Source: Agromyces sp. G08B096 (lineage in GTDB: Bacteria; Actinomycetota; Actinomycetes; Actinomycetales; Microbacteriaceae). From it: 64,000 nucleotides of DNA. The translations under genes were made by a program, and so were the position numbers. Every line of letters starts with the position of its first letter. The first letter of the stretch is position 1. This document shows, piece by piece, positions 26,158 to 35,011 of the stretch. The stretch lies in assembly GCF_040267705.1 (NCBI RefSeq), contig NZ_CP158374.1, forward strand, positions 2,480,001-2,544,000, in the 5' to 3' direction. The notes under the pieces were generated by a model, which did not search any database, had not been told where the DNA came from, and saw nothing but the letters and a program-made list of their open reading frames with translations.

Positions 26158-26199
26158 ACGACGCGGGCCGGCCACCTGGAGGTGCCCGGCCCGCGTCGT
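26158..26199. terminator. Bidirectional terminator between the HAD gene and glpK
   Basis: Perfect outer arms of 14 bp (26158-26171 and 26186-26199) enclose a second small stem CACCT-GG-AGGTG, so almost the whole element pairs. It lies 7 bp after the HAD gene stop and 17 bp from the convergent glpK stop. Confidence 0.85.
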
Positions 26200-26216
26200 T
26201 CAGTGGTCGCAGCGCG

Positions 26217-27731
26217 TCAGCGCACGTCCTCGTCGACCCAGTCGAGGGTCTTCGTGACGGCCTTCTTCCAGTTGCGGTCGAGGCGCTCGCGCTCGGCCTC
26301 GTCCATCGACGGGGTCCAGCGGCGGTCCTCCTGCCAGTTGGCCCGCAGCTCGTCGAGCGTCGACCAGAAGCCCACGGCGAGGCCCGCCGCGTAGGCCGCA
26401 CCGAGCGCGGTGGTCTCGGCGACCACCGGCCGGACGACCGGGACCCCCAGGATGTCGGCCTGGAACTGCAGCAGCGTGTCGTTCGCGGTGGCGCCGCCGT
26501 CGACTCGGAGCTCCGTGAGGTCGACGCCCGCGTCGGCGTTCACGGCCTCGATGACGTCGCGGGTCTGGAACGCGATCGCCTCGAGCGCCGCCCGCGCGAT
26601 GTGCCCCTTGTTCACGTAGCGCGTGAGGCCGACGAGGGCGCCGCGCGCGTCGGGCCGCCAGTACGGCGCGAACAGGCCCGAGAACGCCGGCACGAAGTAC
26701 GCGCCGCCGTTGTCCTCGACCGAGTTCGCGAGCTGCTCGACCTCGGCCGCTGAGGAGATCAGGCCGAGGTTGTCGCGCAGCCACTGGATGAGCGAGCCCG
26801 TGACCGCGATCGAGCCCTCGAGCGCGTAGTGCACGGGCTGGTCGCCGAGCTTGTAGCCGACCGTCGTGAGCAGCCCGTTCTTGGAGTGCACGATCTCCTC
26901 ACCCGTGTTGAAGATGAGGAAGTTGCCGGTGCCGTACGTGTTCTTCGCCTCGCCGGTCGCGAACGCGGCCTGCCCGAACGTCGCGGCCTGCTGGTCGCCG
27001 AGGATGCCCGCGATGGGCGTCTCGCGGAGCAGCGAGTGCTCGCTCGCGACGCCGTAGACCTCGGAGGACGACTTGATCTCGGGCAGCATCGAGCGGGGCA
27101 CGCCGAACGCCGCGAGGATCTCGTCGTCCCACTGCAGGGTCTCGAGGTCCATGAACATGGTGCGGCTCGCGTTCGTGACATCCGTCGCGTGCACGCCGCC
27201 CTCGACACCTCCCGTGAGGTTCCACAGCACCCACGTGTCCGTGGTGCCGAAGAGCAGGTCGCCGGCCTCCGCCTGCTCGCGCGCGCCCTCGACGTTCTCG
27301 AGGATCCAGACGATCTTCGTGCCCGAGAAGTAGGTGGCGAGCGGGAGGCCGACCTTCGCCTTGAACCGTTCGACCCCGCCGTCGGCCGCGAGGCGGTCGA
27401 CGATCGGCTGCGTGCGGGTGTCCTGCCAGACGATCGCGTTGTACACCGGCTGCCCGGTGCGCTTGTTCCAGACCACCGCGGTCTCGCGCTGGTTGGTGAT
27501 GCCGACGGCGGCGATGTCGTGGCGGGTCAGGTTGGCCTTGCCGAGCGCCTGGCCGATCACCTCGCGGGTGTTGGCCCAGATCTCGGTCGGGTCGTGCTCG
27601 ACCCAGCCGGCCTTGGGGAAGATCTGCTCGTGTTCGAGCTGGCCGGTCGAGACGATCGACCCCTGCTTGTCGAAGATGATCGCGCGCGACGAGGTCGTGC
27701 CCTGGTCGATCGCGAGGACGTAGTCAGCCAT
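26217..27731 (-). CDS. glpK: Glycerol kinase
   Basis: 504-aa FGGY-family kinase phosphorylating glycerol to sn-glycerol 3-phosphate in the cytosol. Visible features: [12 protein letters not shown] (residues 6-17, phosphate-binding), TNQRET and IVWQDTRT in the substrate site, [17 protein letters not shown], and the C-terminal nucleotide-binding [16 protein letters not shown]. Start chosen at [11 protein letters not shown] with GGAG 7 nt upstream; the frame is open further upstream but this extension is not conserved. It is the last gene of glpD-glpF-glpK, with 115 bp to glpF, and ends at the shared terminator. Confidence 0.97.
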   Translation of the reverse strand: MADYVLAIDQGTTSSRAIIFDKQGSIVSTGQLEHEQIFPKAGWVEHDPTEIWANTREVIGQALGKANLTRHDIAAVGITNQRETAVVWNKRTGQPVYNAIVWQDTRTQPIVDRLAADGGVERFKAKVGLPLATYFSGTKIVWILENVEGAREQAEAGDLLFGTTDTWVLWNLTGGVEGGVHATDVTNASRTMFMDLETLQWDDEILAAFGVPRSMLPEIKSSSEVYGVASEHSLLRETPIAGILGDQQAATFGQAAFATGEAKNTYGTGNFLIFNTGEEIVHSKNGLLTTVGYKLGDQPVHYALEGSIAVTGSLIQWLRDNLGLISSAAEVEQLANSVEDNGGAYFVPAFSGLFAPYWRPDARGALVGLTRYVNKGHIARAALEAIAFQTRDVIEAVNADAGVDLTELRVDGGATANDTLLQFQADILGVPVVRPVVAETTALGAAYAAGLAVGFWSTLDELRANWQEDRRWTPSMDEAERERLDRNWKKAVTKTLDWVDEDVR

Positions 27732-27846
27732 CGGAGAACTCCATTGTCGGTATCGGTTCGGAAGGGGTGAAGCGGGGTGGGATGCCGCGGCTCGGCCGGT
27801 GCTCGCAGGAGCCGGTCGCGCCGCGTGCCGCGGCTCGGACCGCGGC

Positions 27847-28605
27847 TCAGCCGAGGACGGGCAGCAGCGGGATCGCGGCGAGCCCGGCGAGGACGCCGCC
27901 GACGAGGGGCCCGACGACGGGGACCCAGGAGTAGGACCAGTCGGAGCCGCCCTTGCCCGCGATCGGGAGGATGGCGTGCGCGATGCGCGGGCCGAGGTCG
28001 CGCGCGGGGTTGATGGCATAGCCCGTGGGGCCGCCGAGCGAGGCGCCGATGCCGACGACGAGGAGCGCGACGGGCAGCGCGCCGAGCGCGGCGAGGCCGC
28101 CCGCGTCACCGTTCCGGCCGAAGCCGATGACGACGAAGACGAGCACGAACGTGCCGATGATCTCGGTGACGAGGTTCCACCCGTACGAGCGGATCGCCGG
28201 GCCGGTCGAGAACACGCCGAGCTTGTTGGCCGGCTCGGGCTCGGCGTCGAAGTGCTGCTTGTACGCCAGCCAGCAGAGCACCGCGCCGATGAAGGCGCCC
28301 GCGAGCTGCGCGCCGATGTAGGCGAGCACCGACACCACGTTCACCGGGACGCCCTGTCCGAACTCGGTCGCGCCGTTCGCGACGAGGCCGACGGTGACCG
28401 CCGGGTTCAGGTGCGCGCCCGAGGCGTACGAGACGACGACACCGGCGAAGACCGCGAGGCCCCAGCCGAAGTTCACCATCAGGAACCCGCCGTTGAAGCC
28501 CTTGGTGCGCACGAGCGCCACGTTGGCCACGACGCCGCAGCCGAGCAGCACGAGCATGGCCGTCCCGACGAGCTCTGAGAGCACGTCGATGCCGAGATTG
28601 TCCAC
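27847..28605 (-). CDS. glpF: Glycerol uptake facilitator (aquaglyceroporin)
   Basis: 252-aa MIP-family channel letting glycerol diffuse across the cytoplasmic membrane. It has six membrane segments and the two half-helix motifs HLNPAVT (NPA at 67-69) and INPARD (199-203). The Asp after the second NPAR is the usual mark of glycerol-conducting members over pure water channels. GTG start at 28605 with GAAGG 5 nt upstream. Its neighbours glpK and glpD confirm the substrate. Confidence 0.94.
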   Translation of the reverse strand: MDNLGIDVLSELVGTAMLVLLGCGVVANVALVRTKGFNGGFLMVNFGWGLAVFAGVVVSYASGAHLNPAVTVGLVANGATEFGQGVPVNVVSVLAYIGAQLAGAFIGAVLCWLAYKQHFDAEPEPANKLGVFSTGPAIRSYGWNLVTEIIGTFVLVFVVIGFGRNGDAGGLAALGALPVALLVVGIGASLGGPTGYAINPARDLGPRIAHAILPIAGKGGSDWSYSWVPVVGPLVGGVLAGLAAIPLLPVLG

Positions 28606-28658
28606 GTTGACCTTCTTTCGAGGGTGGGGCGGCCCTGCGCCGCCGTCGGATTTCCACT

Positions 28659-28696
28659 GGGCCCGGCGCCGGCACGACGGCCGGCGGCGAGGGCCC
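28659..28696. other. Nested hairpin in the glpD-glpF spacer
   Basis: Inner stem CGCCGGC (28667-28673) / GCCGGCG (28680-28686) with a 6-nt loop, inside outer arms GGGCCC at 28659-28664 and 28691-28696. The spacer is 195 bp, unusually long for this otherwise compact operon. It may stop or slow part of the glpD transcript, or stabilise a processed glpF-glpK mRNA; a separate glpF promoter was not seen. Confidence 0.45.
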
Positions 28697-28800
28697 CGAT
28701 GAAAGCTATCCGCCGATCACCCCCGGAATGGCCCGATCCGGGTGCACATCCGTCCAGATTCGAACCGGGCGCGCGGCTGCGGCCGACCCCGGGGGGCGGG

Positions 28801-30570
28801 TCAGGCCGTCAGGGCTGCGACGCTCCGGGCCGGGGCATCCAGCAGCACGCCGTGCCGCTCGGCGAGGACACGCCGGAGGTCCGCCACCTCGTCCGCCCGG
28901 CGCGCGGCGTCCCAGCCGAGCACGTCGCCGGCGATGCCCGCGAGCTCGTCGAGGAGGCCGGCGGTCACGGCGCCGGTGAAGGCGAGGCTCGTGCGCCGCT
29001 GGACCAGGTCGCCCAGGTGGGCGACCCGCTCGTGACGGACGAGCCAGGCGATCTCGCCGCGCGTGTAGCCCGGGTGGTGCGCGAGCACCTGGTCGGGCTC
29101 GCCCTCGAGGTCGGCGAGGATCGCCTCGGCGCGCGTGCCGTACCGCTCGAGCAGCTGCTCGGCGCGGTCGCGGCCGACCTCGTCGCCGTGTGCGACGACC
29201 CAGACACGGCGCGCATCATCGGTCGTGGGGTAGCCCGCGCCGCCGCCGATCGGAAGCCCCGCGGTGGAACGCACGCGCTCGCGGCCGAGGAGGCCGAGCA
29301 CTTCGTCGGAGAGGTGCTCGGCGAGCGCCCGGAACGTCGTCCACTTGCCGCCGACGAGGCTCAGCAGCGTCGCACCGGGACGCTCGGCGATGGGAGCGCG
29401 CTCGATCCGGTAGTCGCGGGAGACGAACCCGGGCTGCGTGTCGTCGTGGCGCGGCAGCGGCCGCACGCCCGAGAACCGGTAAACGATCTGCGTCCGGTCG
29501 ACCTCGATCGACGGAAAGACGTGCTTCACGAGGTCGAAGAAGTAGTCGACCTCCTCTTCCGTGCAGATCGCGGGTTCGCGCAGGTCGTGCTCGAGGTCGG
29601 TCGTGCCGACCATGACCCGGCCCTTCAGCGGGTAGATGAGCACGATGCGGCCGTCTTCGTGCTCGAAGAAGATCTCGCGCCCGCCGGTGGCGGCCAGCAG
29701 TTCGGGGTGGTCGAGCACGATGTGCGACCCCTTGGTGCCGCCCATGTAGCTCGTCGGCCGGCCGAGCGCCTCGTTCGTGAGGTCGGTCCAGGGGCCGGAG
29801 GCGTTCACGACGACGTCGGCGGCGAGGTCGAACTCCTCACCCGTCAGCCCGTCGCGCACGCGCACCCCGTCGGCGCCGAGCGCGACCGCGGCGAGGTGGT
29901 TCGCGGCGCGGGCGTGCGGGCCGGCGGCCAGGCCGTCGTGCAGCACGTCGAGGGCGAGCCGCTCGGGGTCGTGCATGCTGGCGTCGTAGTAGGTGGCCGT
30001 GTACTTCACGTCGGGGTTCAGACGGGGCAGCTCCGCGAGCGAGCGCTTCCGTCCGTGGAACCGGTGCCGGGGCACACTGCCGCCGTCGCGCGAGAACGAG
30101 TCGTAGATCGTGAGCCCGGTCTTGATGAGCGCTGCGCCGCGTTCGGTCGGCTTGCCCTGCCGGTGGGTGAGGAAGCGAAGCGGCGCTGCGAGGATGCCGG
30201 AGAACGTGGAGAAGATCGGCACCGTCGTCTGCAGCGGCTTGACATAGTGGGGGGCGATCTTGATGAGCGCGTTGCGCTCGGTGACCGACTCCTGCACGAG
30301 CCGGAACTCGCCGTTCTCGAGGTAGCGGATCCCGCCGTGGATCATGTGCGAGGAGGCCGAGGAGGCGCCGGAGACGAAGTCGTCGCGTTCGACGAGCACG
30401 ACGTCGACGCCCTGCAGGGCGAGGTCGCGGAAGGTCGCGATGCCGTTGATGCCGCCGCCGATGATGACGACGGATGCCTCGGGCCGGGCGCGGAGCGCCT
30501 CGATCTCGGGGCGAGCAGCGCCGGCGGCGCCGGGGGCGCCGTTCGTCGACGTCGACGTGGAGGTGGGCAT
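28801..30570 (-). CDS. glpD: Aerobic glycerol-3-phosphate dehydrogenase
   Basis: 589-aa FAD enzyme oxidising glycerol 3-phosphate to dihydroxyacetone phosphate and feeding electrons to the quinone pool at the membrane. The dinucleotide-binding motif VVIIGGGINGIATFRDLALQG with acidic VLVERDDF follows a Ser/Thr-rich start. SSASSHMIHGGIRYLE, VVNASGPWTD and LSLVGGKWTTFR are family signatures. A C-terminal helical domain is present. Start at MPTSTST with AAAGGA 5 nt upstream. The open frame extends 36 residues further up without an RBS and across the promoter. First gene of the glp operon, divergent from the SorC regulator. Confidence 0.95.
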   Translation of the reverse strand: MPTSTSTSTNGAPGAAGAARPEIEALRARPEASVVIIGGGINGIATFRDLALQGVDVVLVERDDFVSGASSASSHMIHGGIRYLENGEFRLVQESVTERNALIKIAPHYVKPLQTTVPIFSTFSGILAAPLRFLTHRQGKPTERGAALIKTGLTIYDSFSRDGGSVPRHRFHGRKRSLAELPRLNPDVKYTATYYDASMHDPERLALDVLHDGLAAGPHARAANHLAAVALGADGVRVRDGLTGEEFDLAADVVVNASGPWTDLTNEALGRPTSYMGGTKGSHIVLDHPELLAATGGREIFFEHEDGRIVLIYPLKGRVMVGTTDLEHDLREPAICTEEEVDYFFDLVKHVFPSIEVDRTQIVYRFSGVRPLPRHDDTQPGFVSRDYRIERAPIAERPGATLLSLVGGKWTTFRALAEHLSDEVLGLLGRERVRSTAGLPIGGGAGYPTTDDARRVWVVAHGDEVGRDRAEQLLERYGTRAEAILADLEGEPDQVLAHHPGYTRGEIAWLVRHERVAHLGDLVQRRTSLAFTGAVTAGLLDELAGIAGDVLGWDAARRADEVADLRRVLAERHGVLLDAPARSVAALTA

Positions 30571-30638
30571 CGCGGTCCTTTCGGAGCAGTGACGGGCGCG
30601 GCGGTTGCGCCGAGCGTCCCGGGTGTGGATGAATACAT

Positions 30639-30687
30639 CGTGAACGCGTGCGAACACTCTTTCAAGCCGCGTGCACAAACGTGCAAG
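30639..30687. promoter_or_regulatory. Candidate operator between glpD and the SorC-type regulator
   Basis: Four CGTG-led copies occur in 49 bp: CGTGAAC (30639), CGTGCGAAC (30647), CGTGCACAA (30670) and CGTGCAAG (30680). The last two form the direct repeat CGTGCA-CAAA-CGTGCA. The cluster lies between the divergent start codons at 30570 and 30699, where an autoregulated glycerol-responsive site is expected. Binding is inferred. Confidence 0.45.
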
Positions 30688-30698
30688 GGGACGCAGAC

Positions 30699-31688
30699 AT
30701 GGACACCAACCGGACGGCCGAGCGAGATCGCGCCCGCGAGCAGCTGCCGCCGAAGACGCGGGAGGCGCTCCGCGCCGCGCACCTGTACTACATGCAGGAC
30801 CTCACGATGGACGCGATCGCGCACGAGCTGCACACGTCGCGGTCCTCCGTCTCACGCCTCTTGAGCCACGCCCGCGCGAGCGGGCTCGTGGAGATCTCCA
30901 TCCACTCGCCGCTCGACCTGCCGAGCCGCCTCGAGCAGGAGATCCTCGAGGCGTACGGCGTCGGCGCCCACGTCGTCCCCGTTCCCGACCATGCGACCGA
31001 CGTCGATCGCCTCGAGCGCGTGGCCCTGTCGGCTGCACGCATTCTCGGCCGGTTCGTCGACTCGAACCAGACCATCGGCATCGCATGGGGCTCGACCATG
31101 GGCGCGGTCAGCCGCCACCTCGTGCCGAAGCCGACGCACAACACCGAGATCGTGCAGCTGAACGGCGCCGGAAACCTCCGCACCACCGGCATCGTCTACG
31201 CGAGCGAGCTGCTGCGCCGCTTCGGCGACGCGTTCGGCGCGCACGTGCAGCAGTTCCCGGTGCCGGCGTTCTTCGACGACCCCGCGACCAAGCGCGCGTT
31301 CTGGCGCGAGCGCAGCACGAGGCGACTGCTCGATCTGCAGGGCCGGCTCGACGTGGCGCTCTTCGGCGTCGGCTCGCCCTTCGCCGAGGTGCCGAGCCAC
31401 GTGTACCAGGGCGGCTACCTGGAGCGGGCCGACTACGAGGGGCTCAGCCGCGATGGCGCGGTCGGCGACGTGGCGACGGTGTTCTACCGTGCCGACGGCT
31501 CGACCGACGGCATCGCCCTGAACGCCCGCGCCACCGGGCCGGAGTTCCACGTGCTGCGCCGCGCCCCGCGCCGCATCTGCGTGGTCTCGGGGCGCGCGAA
31601 GCTGCCGAGCCTGCGCGGCGCCCTCGCCGCCGACCTCATCACCGACCTGATCGTCGACGAAGGCACCGCGCGCGGCCTCGTCGAGTGA
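30699..31688 (+). CDS. SorC-family transcriptional regulator, likely of glycerol genes
   Basis: 329-aa regulator with an N-terminal helix-turn-helix (LYYMQDLTMDAIAHELHTSRSSVSRLLSHARASGLV, about residues 29-64). A C-terminal SorC/DeoR-type sugar-phosphate-binding domain shows GIAWGSTMGAVS, VQLNGAGN and the FGVGSP loop. ATG at 30699 (RBS AAGGGG, 8 nt upstream) is preferred over the in-frame codon at 30648, which falls in the operator region. Divergence from glpD suggests that it senses glycerol 3-phosphate or dihydroxyacetone phosphate and controls glpDFK. The usual bacterial GlpR is a DeoR protein, so this is a less common pairing. The effector is inferred. Confidence 0.85.
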   Translation: MDTNRTAERDRAREQLPPKTREALRAAHLYYMQDLTMDAIAHELHTSRSSVSRLLSHARASGLVEISIHSPLDLPSRLEQEILEAYGVGAHVVPVPDHATDVDRLERVALSAARILGRFVDSNQTIGIAWGSTMGAVSRHLVPKPTHNTEIVQLNGAGNLRTTGIVYASELLRRFGDAFGAHVQQFPVPAFFDDPATKRAFWRERSTRRLLDLQGRLDVALFGVGSPFAEVPSHVYQGGYLERADYEGLSRDGAVGDVATVFYRADGSTDGIALNARATGPEFHVLRRAPRRICVVSGRAKLPSLRGALAADLITDLIVDEGTARGLVE

Positions 31689-31712
31689 GCGCCCGGAGCG
31701 AGCCCATCGCGT

Positions 31713-31730
31713 GAGCCCGTTGCGGGGCTC
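31713..31730 (+). terminator. Weak hairpin after the SorC-type gene
   Basis: GAGCCC-GTTGCG-GGGCTC (6-bp arms, 6-nt loop), 25 bp after the stop. It lies in a run of imperfect repeats of AGCCCGTTGCGG up to about 31752. Short for a terminator; possible only. Confidence 0.4.
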
Positions 31731-31827
31731 GTTGCGGGAGCCCGTTGCGCAATCGTGACGACACACGCCGTCGCGGGCGGTTAGCGTGACCACGTCGCCA
31801 CCGCGGGCGACGCGACGAGAGGATGCC

Positions 31828-32970
31828 ATGGCCCCGACGACGACCGCCGACCGGGCGTCCCGGGTGTGGGTCCCCGTCCTCGCCGGGCTGCTCCTCGTCG
31901 GCGGCGGCATCGCCGGCCATCAGCTCGGTTCCGCCGTGCTGCACGAACGTGCATCGGCGATCTGGGCGGCGACCGACGCGCGGTACGACCGGGCCGGCGT
32001 CGACCTCGCGAGCCAGGTCGATCAGGCCGAATCCCTCGGCGTGCGTGCGGTGACGCTGCGCGAGGTGCTCTCTGCCGAGCTCGCTGGCGCCGAGGCGCTC
32101 GCCGCGCTCGACGCCGACCTCGAGCTGCTCGGCGAGCGGATCTCCGCCCCGCCCGCGCGCCCCGCGTCGGGCGAGATCCGTCTGTCCGAGCCCGACGTCG
32201 CACTGCCCGCATGGGTCCGGTACGCCGACCTGGTCCGCCTGCACGAGCTCGTGCCGGCGCGCGTGGAGACGGCCGTCCGCCTCGAGGTCGCCGCCGACCA
32301 GGTCCTCGATGCGCGGCGAGCCGTCGACGACGACATCCGGGCTGTGTTCGACCAGGCCGCGACGGCCGCGGAGGCGCAGCTGTCCGCCGCGACGTCGGCA
32401 TCGCATCGCAGCCGGCTCGCCGTCGAGCGCCTGATCGACGACATCGACGACACCGGCGTCCCGCCCGGCGCCGACGCCTACCGTGCGCTCGCCGAGGCCG
32501 TCGCCGAGCTACAGGCCTCCCACGCGGCGGAAGAGGCGCGGAAGCTCACCCGCGAGTACCCGGTCCGTGCAGAGATCGAGGCGTTCGCCCGCTCGATCGC
32601 CGCTGGCGTCCCGCTCGATTTCTCCTGGGCGTACGAGGTCGCCGGCAAGCCGAGCGACGGCTGGCTCGCGGGCACCGCGGAGCTCTGGCCCGATGGCGGC
32701 GGGTGGAGCCACGTCACCCTCAGCGAGTCGATCTCCGACTCGTGGCCCGATGAGAACGCGCGGGCGGTGGTCGTGCACGAGGTCGGCCACACGCAGGCGC
32801 TCCGCCCGGTGTGCGCGGCGATCTTCTCCTCCCCCGTCTTCGGCGGCGAGCACGAGGTGTGGGCCACCGCGTGGGCCATCGGCATGGGCTACGACCTGCC
32901 GGGCGCCGGCATCGAGGCGTACGGGCGGCCTAGCGACGAGCAGATCGAGGCGTCGAAGGGATGCCGCTGA
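31828..32970 (+). CDS. Membrane-anchored protein with HExxH metallopeptidase-like motif
   Basis: 380 aa, family not recognised. A single N-terminal membrane segment (VWVPVLAGLLLVGGGIAGHQLG, about 12-33) puts the rest outside. Residues about 45-260 are Ala/Glu/Arg-rich, helical and probably coiled. The C-terminal ~110 residues carry VVVHEVGHTQALRPVC, an HExxH zinc-peptidase motif, followed by GGEHEVWATAWAIGMGYD, which could supply the third ligand. It resembles a small secreted protease domain on a helical stalk, but no known family is claimed. Start ATG 31828 has GAGAGG 5 nt upstream. It stands alone between the glp region and the FMN riboswitch. Confidence 0.75.
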   Translation: MAPTTTADRASRVWVPVLAGLLLVGGGIAGHQLGSAVLHERASAIWAATDARYDRAGVDLASQVDQAESLGVRAVTLREVLSAELAGAEALAALDADLELLGERISAPPARPASGEIRLSEPDVALPAWVRYADLVRLHELVPARVETAVRLEVAADQVLDARRAVDDDIRAVFDQAATAAEAQLSAATSASHRSRLAVERLIDDIDDTGVPPGADAYRALAEAVAELQASHAAEEARKLTREYPVRAEIEAFARSIAAGVPLDFSWAYEVAGKPSDGWLAGTAELWPDGGGWSHVTLSESISDSWPDENARAVVVHEVGHTQALRPVCAAIFSSPVFGGEHEVWATAWAIGMGYDLPGAGIEAYGRPSDEQIEASKGCR

Positions 32971-33027
32971 CCGCGGAACGCCTCCGCCCGTGCGTGCGGG
33001 AATAGGCCGGCCGCTGCGGCGTTGACC

Positions 33028-33033
33028 TAGAAT
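33028..33033 (+). promoter_or_regulatory. -10 element of the riboflavin operon
   Basis: TAGAAT, close to the TATAAT consensus, lies about 12 bp before the first conserved base of the FMN riboswitch, so transcription would begin just upstream of the aptamer. No good -35 is seen at 17 bp spacing. Confidence 0.55.
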
Positions 33034-33044
33034 CGACACGACAA

Positions 33045-33186
33045 GCGTGCTCCGGGGTCGGTGCAAGTCCGAACCGGCGGTGACAGTCCGCGAGCCGGGC
33101 GCGCGTGGCCGACCGGCCGCGCGCGCCCGGTTGAACCGGTGGGATTCCGGTACCGACGGTGAAAGTCCGGATGGGAGGCGGCACGT
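33045..33186 (+). promoter_or_regulatory. FMN riboswitch (RFN element)
   Basis: The conserved RFN blocks occur in order: GGGGTCGGTGCAAGTCCGA, ACCGGCGGTGACAGTC, a variable GC-rich stem, then GGTGGGATTCCGGTACCGAC, GGTGAAAGTCCGGATGGGAG and the closing GGCACGTG. The aptamer binds FMN and turns down the rib genes when flavin is plentiful. About 70 nt separate it from the ribD start; this region, including GACGTCCGGCATGCCGGACG near 33210-33230, can form alternative stems. Control by RBS masking or termination cannot be told apart from sequence. Confidence 0.95.
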
Positions 33187-33258
33187 GTCGGCGGCGCCGT
33201 GCGTCGCCGACGTCCGGCATGCCGGACGCATCCCCCGGAGCCTGAAGGCAGGACTGGG

Positions 33259-34329
33259 ATGACGGCGAACGAGGTCGGCACCGCCGAGGCGCGCGCCATG
33301 CGGCGGGCCCTCGAGCTCGCGGCGCTCGGCCCGGCGACGGGGGTGAACCCGCGCGTGGGCTGCGTGCTGCTCGCCCCGGACGGCCGCGTGCTCGCCGAGG
33401 GCTGGCACCGCGGCGCCGGGACCCCGCACGCCGAGGTCGACGCCCTCTCGAAGCTGCCGGCAGGCTCGGCGCGCGGCGCGACCGCCGTGGTCACGCTCGA
33501 GCCGTGCAACCACACGGGCCGCACCGGGCCCTGCTCCGAGGCGCTCATCGCCGCCGGGGTCGGGCGCGTCGTGTACGCCGTCGCCGATCCCGGCCGACGC
33601 TCCTCGGGCGGTGCGGCGCGGCTCGCCTCGGCGGGCGTCGAGGTCGAGTCGGGCGTGCTCGCGGACGAGGTCGAGGCTTTCCTCGCCGACTGGCTGTTCA
33701 CGGCCAGGCACGGGCGGCCGTTCGTCACGGTCAAGTGGGCGGCCACCCTCGACGGGCGCACCGCCGCCGCGGACGGCACCTCGCAGTGGATCACGGGTCC
33801 CGCAGCGCGCGCCGACGTGCACCGGCGCCGGTCGCAGGCCGACGCCATCGGCGTCGGCACGGGCACGCTCCTCGCCGACGACCCGTCGCTGACGGCGCGC
33901 ACCGCCGACGGCGCCCTGCTCGAGGCCCAGCCGGTGCCCGTCGTCTTCGGCCGGCGCCCGGTGCCGGCGGAGGCGGCCGTGACGAGGCATCCGCACCCGC
34001 CGATCCTGCTCGACGGCGCAGATCTCGCGAGCGACCTCGGGCAGCTCGCCGGGCGCGGCATCCGGTCGCTCTTCCTCGAGGGCGGCCCGACGCTCGCGAG
34101 CGCGTTCCTCGCCGCCGGCCTCGTCGACGAACTGCTCGTCTACCTCGCCCCCGCCCTCCTCGGCGGCCCGCGCCTGGCCGTCGGCGACCTCGGCATCGGC
34201 ACGATCGCCGACGCCCTCCGATTCGACTTCGCCGCCGTCGAGCGGCTCGGCGACGACCTCCTCGTCGTCGCCACCCCGGTCCAGGGCGGCGCCAGCCGCG
34301 CCCGGACCTCCACCACCGAAGGGAACTGA
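33259..34329 (+). CDS. ribD: Bifunctional riboflavin deaminase/reductase
   Basis: 356-aa enzyme for steps 2 and 3 of riboflavin synthesis: deamination of the pyrimidine intermediate, then NADPH reduction of the ribosyl group. The N-terminal deaminase has zinc ligands HAEVDAL and PCNHTGRTGPC. The C-terminal reductase (about 145-350) has VKWAATLDGRTA, SQWITG and FLEGGPTLASAFL. One oddity: the usual DPNP after the zinc site reads DPGRRSSGG. ATG 33259 is chosen with AGGA 5 nt upstream; the open frame upstream runs through the riboswitch. First gene of the rib operon; ribE starts 1 nt after its stop. Confidence 0.95.
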   Translation: MTANEVGTAEARAMRRALELAALGPATGVNPRVGCVLLAPDGRVLAEGWHRGAGTPHAEVDALSKLPAGSARGATAVVTLEPCNHTGRTGPCSEALIAAGVGRVVYAVADPGRRSSGGAARLASAGVEVESGVLADEVEAFLADWLFTARHGRPFVTVKWAATLDGRTAAADGTSQWITGPAARADVHRRRSQADAIGVGTGTLLADDPSLTARTADGALLEAQPVPVVFGRRPVPAEAAVTRHPHPPILLDGADLASDLGQLAGRGIRSLFLEGGPTLASAFLAAGLVDELLVYLAPALLGGPRLAVGDLGIGTIADALRFDFAAVERLGDDLLVVATPVQGGASRARTSTTEGN

Positions 34330-34330
34330 C

Positions 34331-35011
34331 ATGTTCACCGGCATCATCGAGGAACTCGGCCGCATCGAGCGGGTCGAGCGCACGGCCGACGCCGCGCGCC
34401 TCACCGTGCGCGGCCCGCTCGCCGTCCAGGGCGTGCGGCACGGCGACTCCATCGCGGTCTCGGGCGTGTGCCTCACCGTCGTCGACTTCGACGAGACCGG
34501 CTTCACGGCCGACGTGATGGCCCAGACGCTCGCGATGTCGACGCTCGACGAGGCCCGCGAAGGGCTCGCGGTGAACCTCGAACGCGCCGCGGAGGTCGGC
34601 GACCGGCTCGGCGGGCACATCGTGCAGGGACACATCGACGGCACCGCCCGCGTGCTCGAGATCCGGCCGGGCGAGGCGTGGCGGGTCATCCGCTTCTCGC
34701 TCGACCGGGCGCACGCGCCGCTCGTCGTCGACAAGGGCTCCATCGCCGTCGACGGCGTGTCGCTCACGGTCAGCGCCATCGGCGACGAGCCCGACGGGTC
34801 GTGGTTCGAGGTGTCGCTCATCCCCGAGACGCTCGCGGCCACGACGCTCGGCGAGCGCCAAGTCGGCGACGCCGTGAACATCGAGACCGACATCATCGCG
34901 CGGCACGTCGAACGGATGCTCCGCCTCGGCGTCGTCCCCGCGGAGGCGCAGCGCGTGGAGACGGCCTCCTCGCTCGATCCCGAGTCGGTCGCGACCGGAG
35001 GTGCCGCATGA
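34331..35011 (+). CDS. ribE: Riboflavin synthase alpha chain
   Basis: 226-aa riboflavin synthase making riboflavin from two molecules of 6,7-dimethyl-8-ribityllumazine. It starts with the family signature MFTGIIEELG. Two lumazine-binding repeats are clear: about 1-95 with GDSIAVSGVCLTV and LGGHIVQGHIDG, and about 98-195 with KGSIAVDGVSLTV and VNIETDIIARHVERM. Its stop overlaps the ribBA start (ATGA), showing translational coupling. Confidence 0.96.
   Translation: MFTGIIEELGRIERVERTADAARLTVRGPLAVQGVRHGDSIAVSGVCLTVVDFDETGFTADVMAQTLAMSTLDEAREGLAVNLERAAEVGDRLGGHIVQGHIDGTARVLEIRPGEAWRVIRFSLDRAHAPLVVDKGSIAVDGVSLTVSAIGDEPDGSWFEVSLIPETLAATTLGERQVGDAVNIETDIIARHVERMLRLGVVPAEAQRVETASSLDPESVATGGAA

Noticed and set aside
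27732..28109. N-terminal extension of glpK to 28109
   Set aside because: The extra residues are Arg/Ser/Pro-rich, overlap glpF in another frame, and [11 protein letters not shown] with a proper RBS is the conserved start.
30571..30678. 36-residue extension of glpD into the promoter region
   Set aside because: No RBS, not family-like, and it covers the operator repeats. MPTSTST has AAAGGA at correct spacing.
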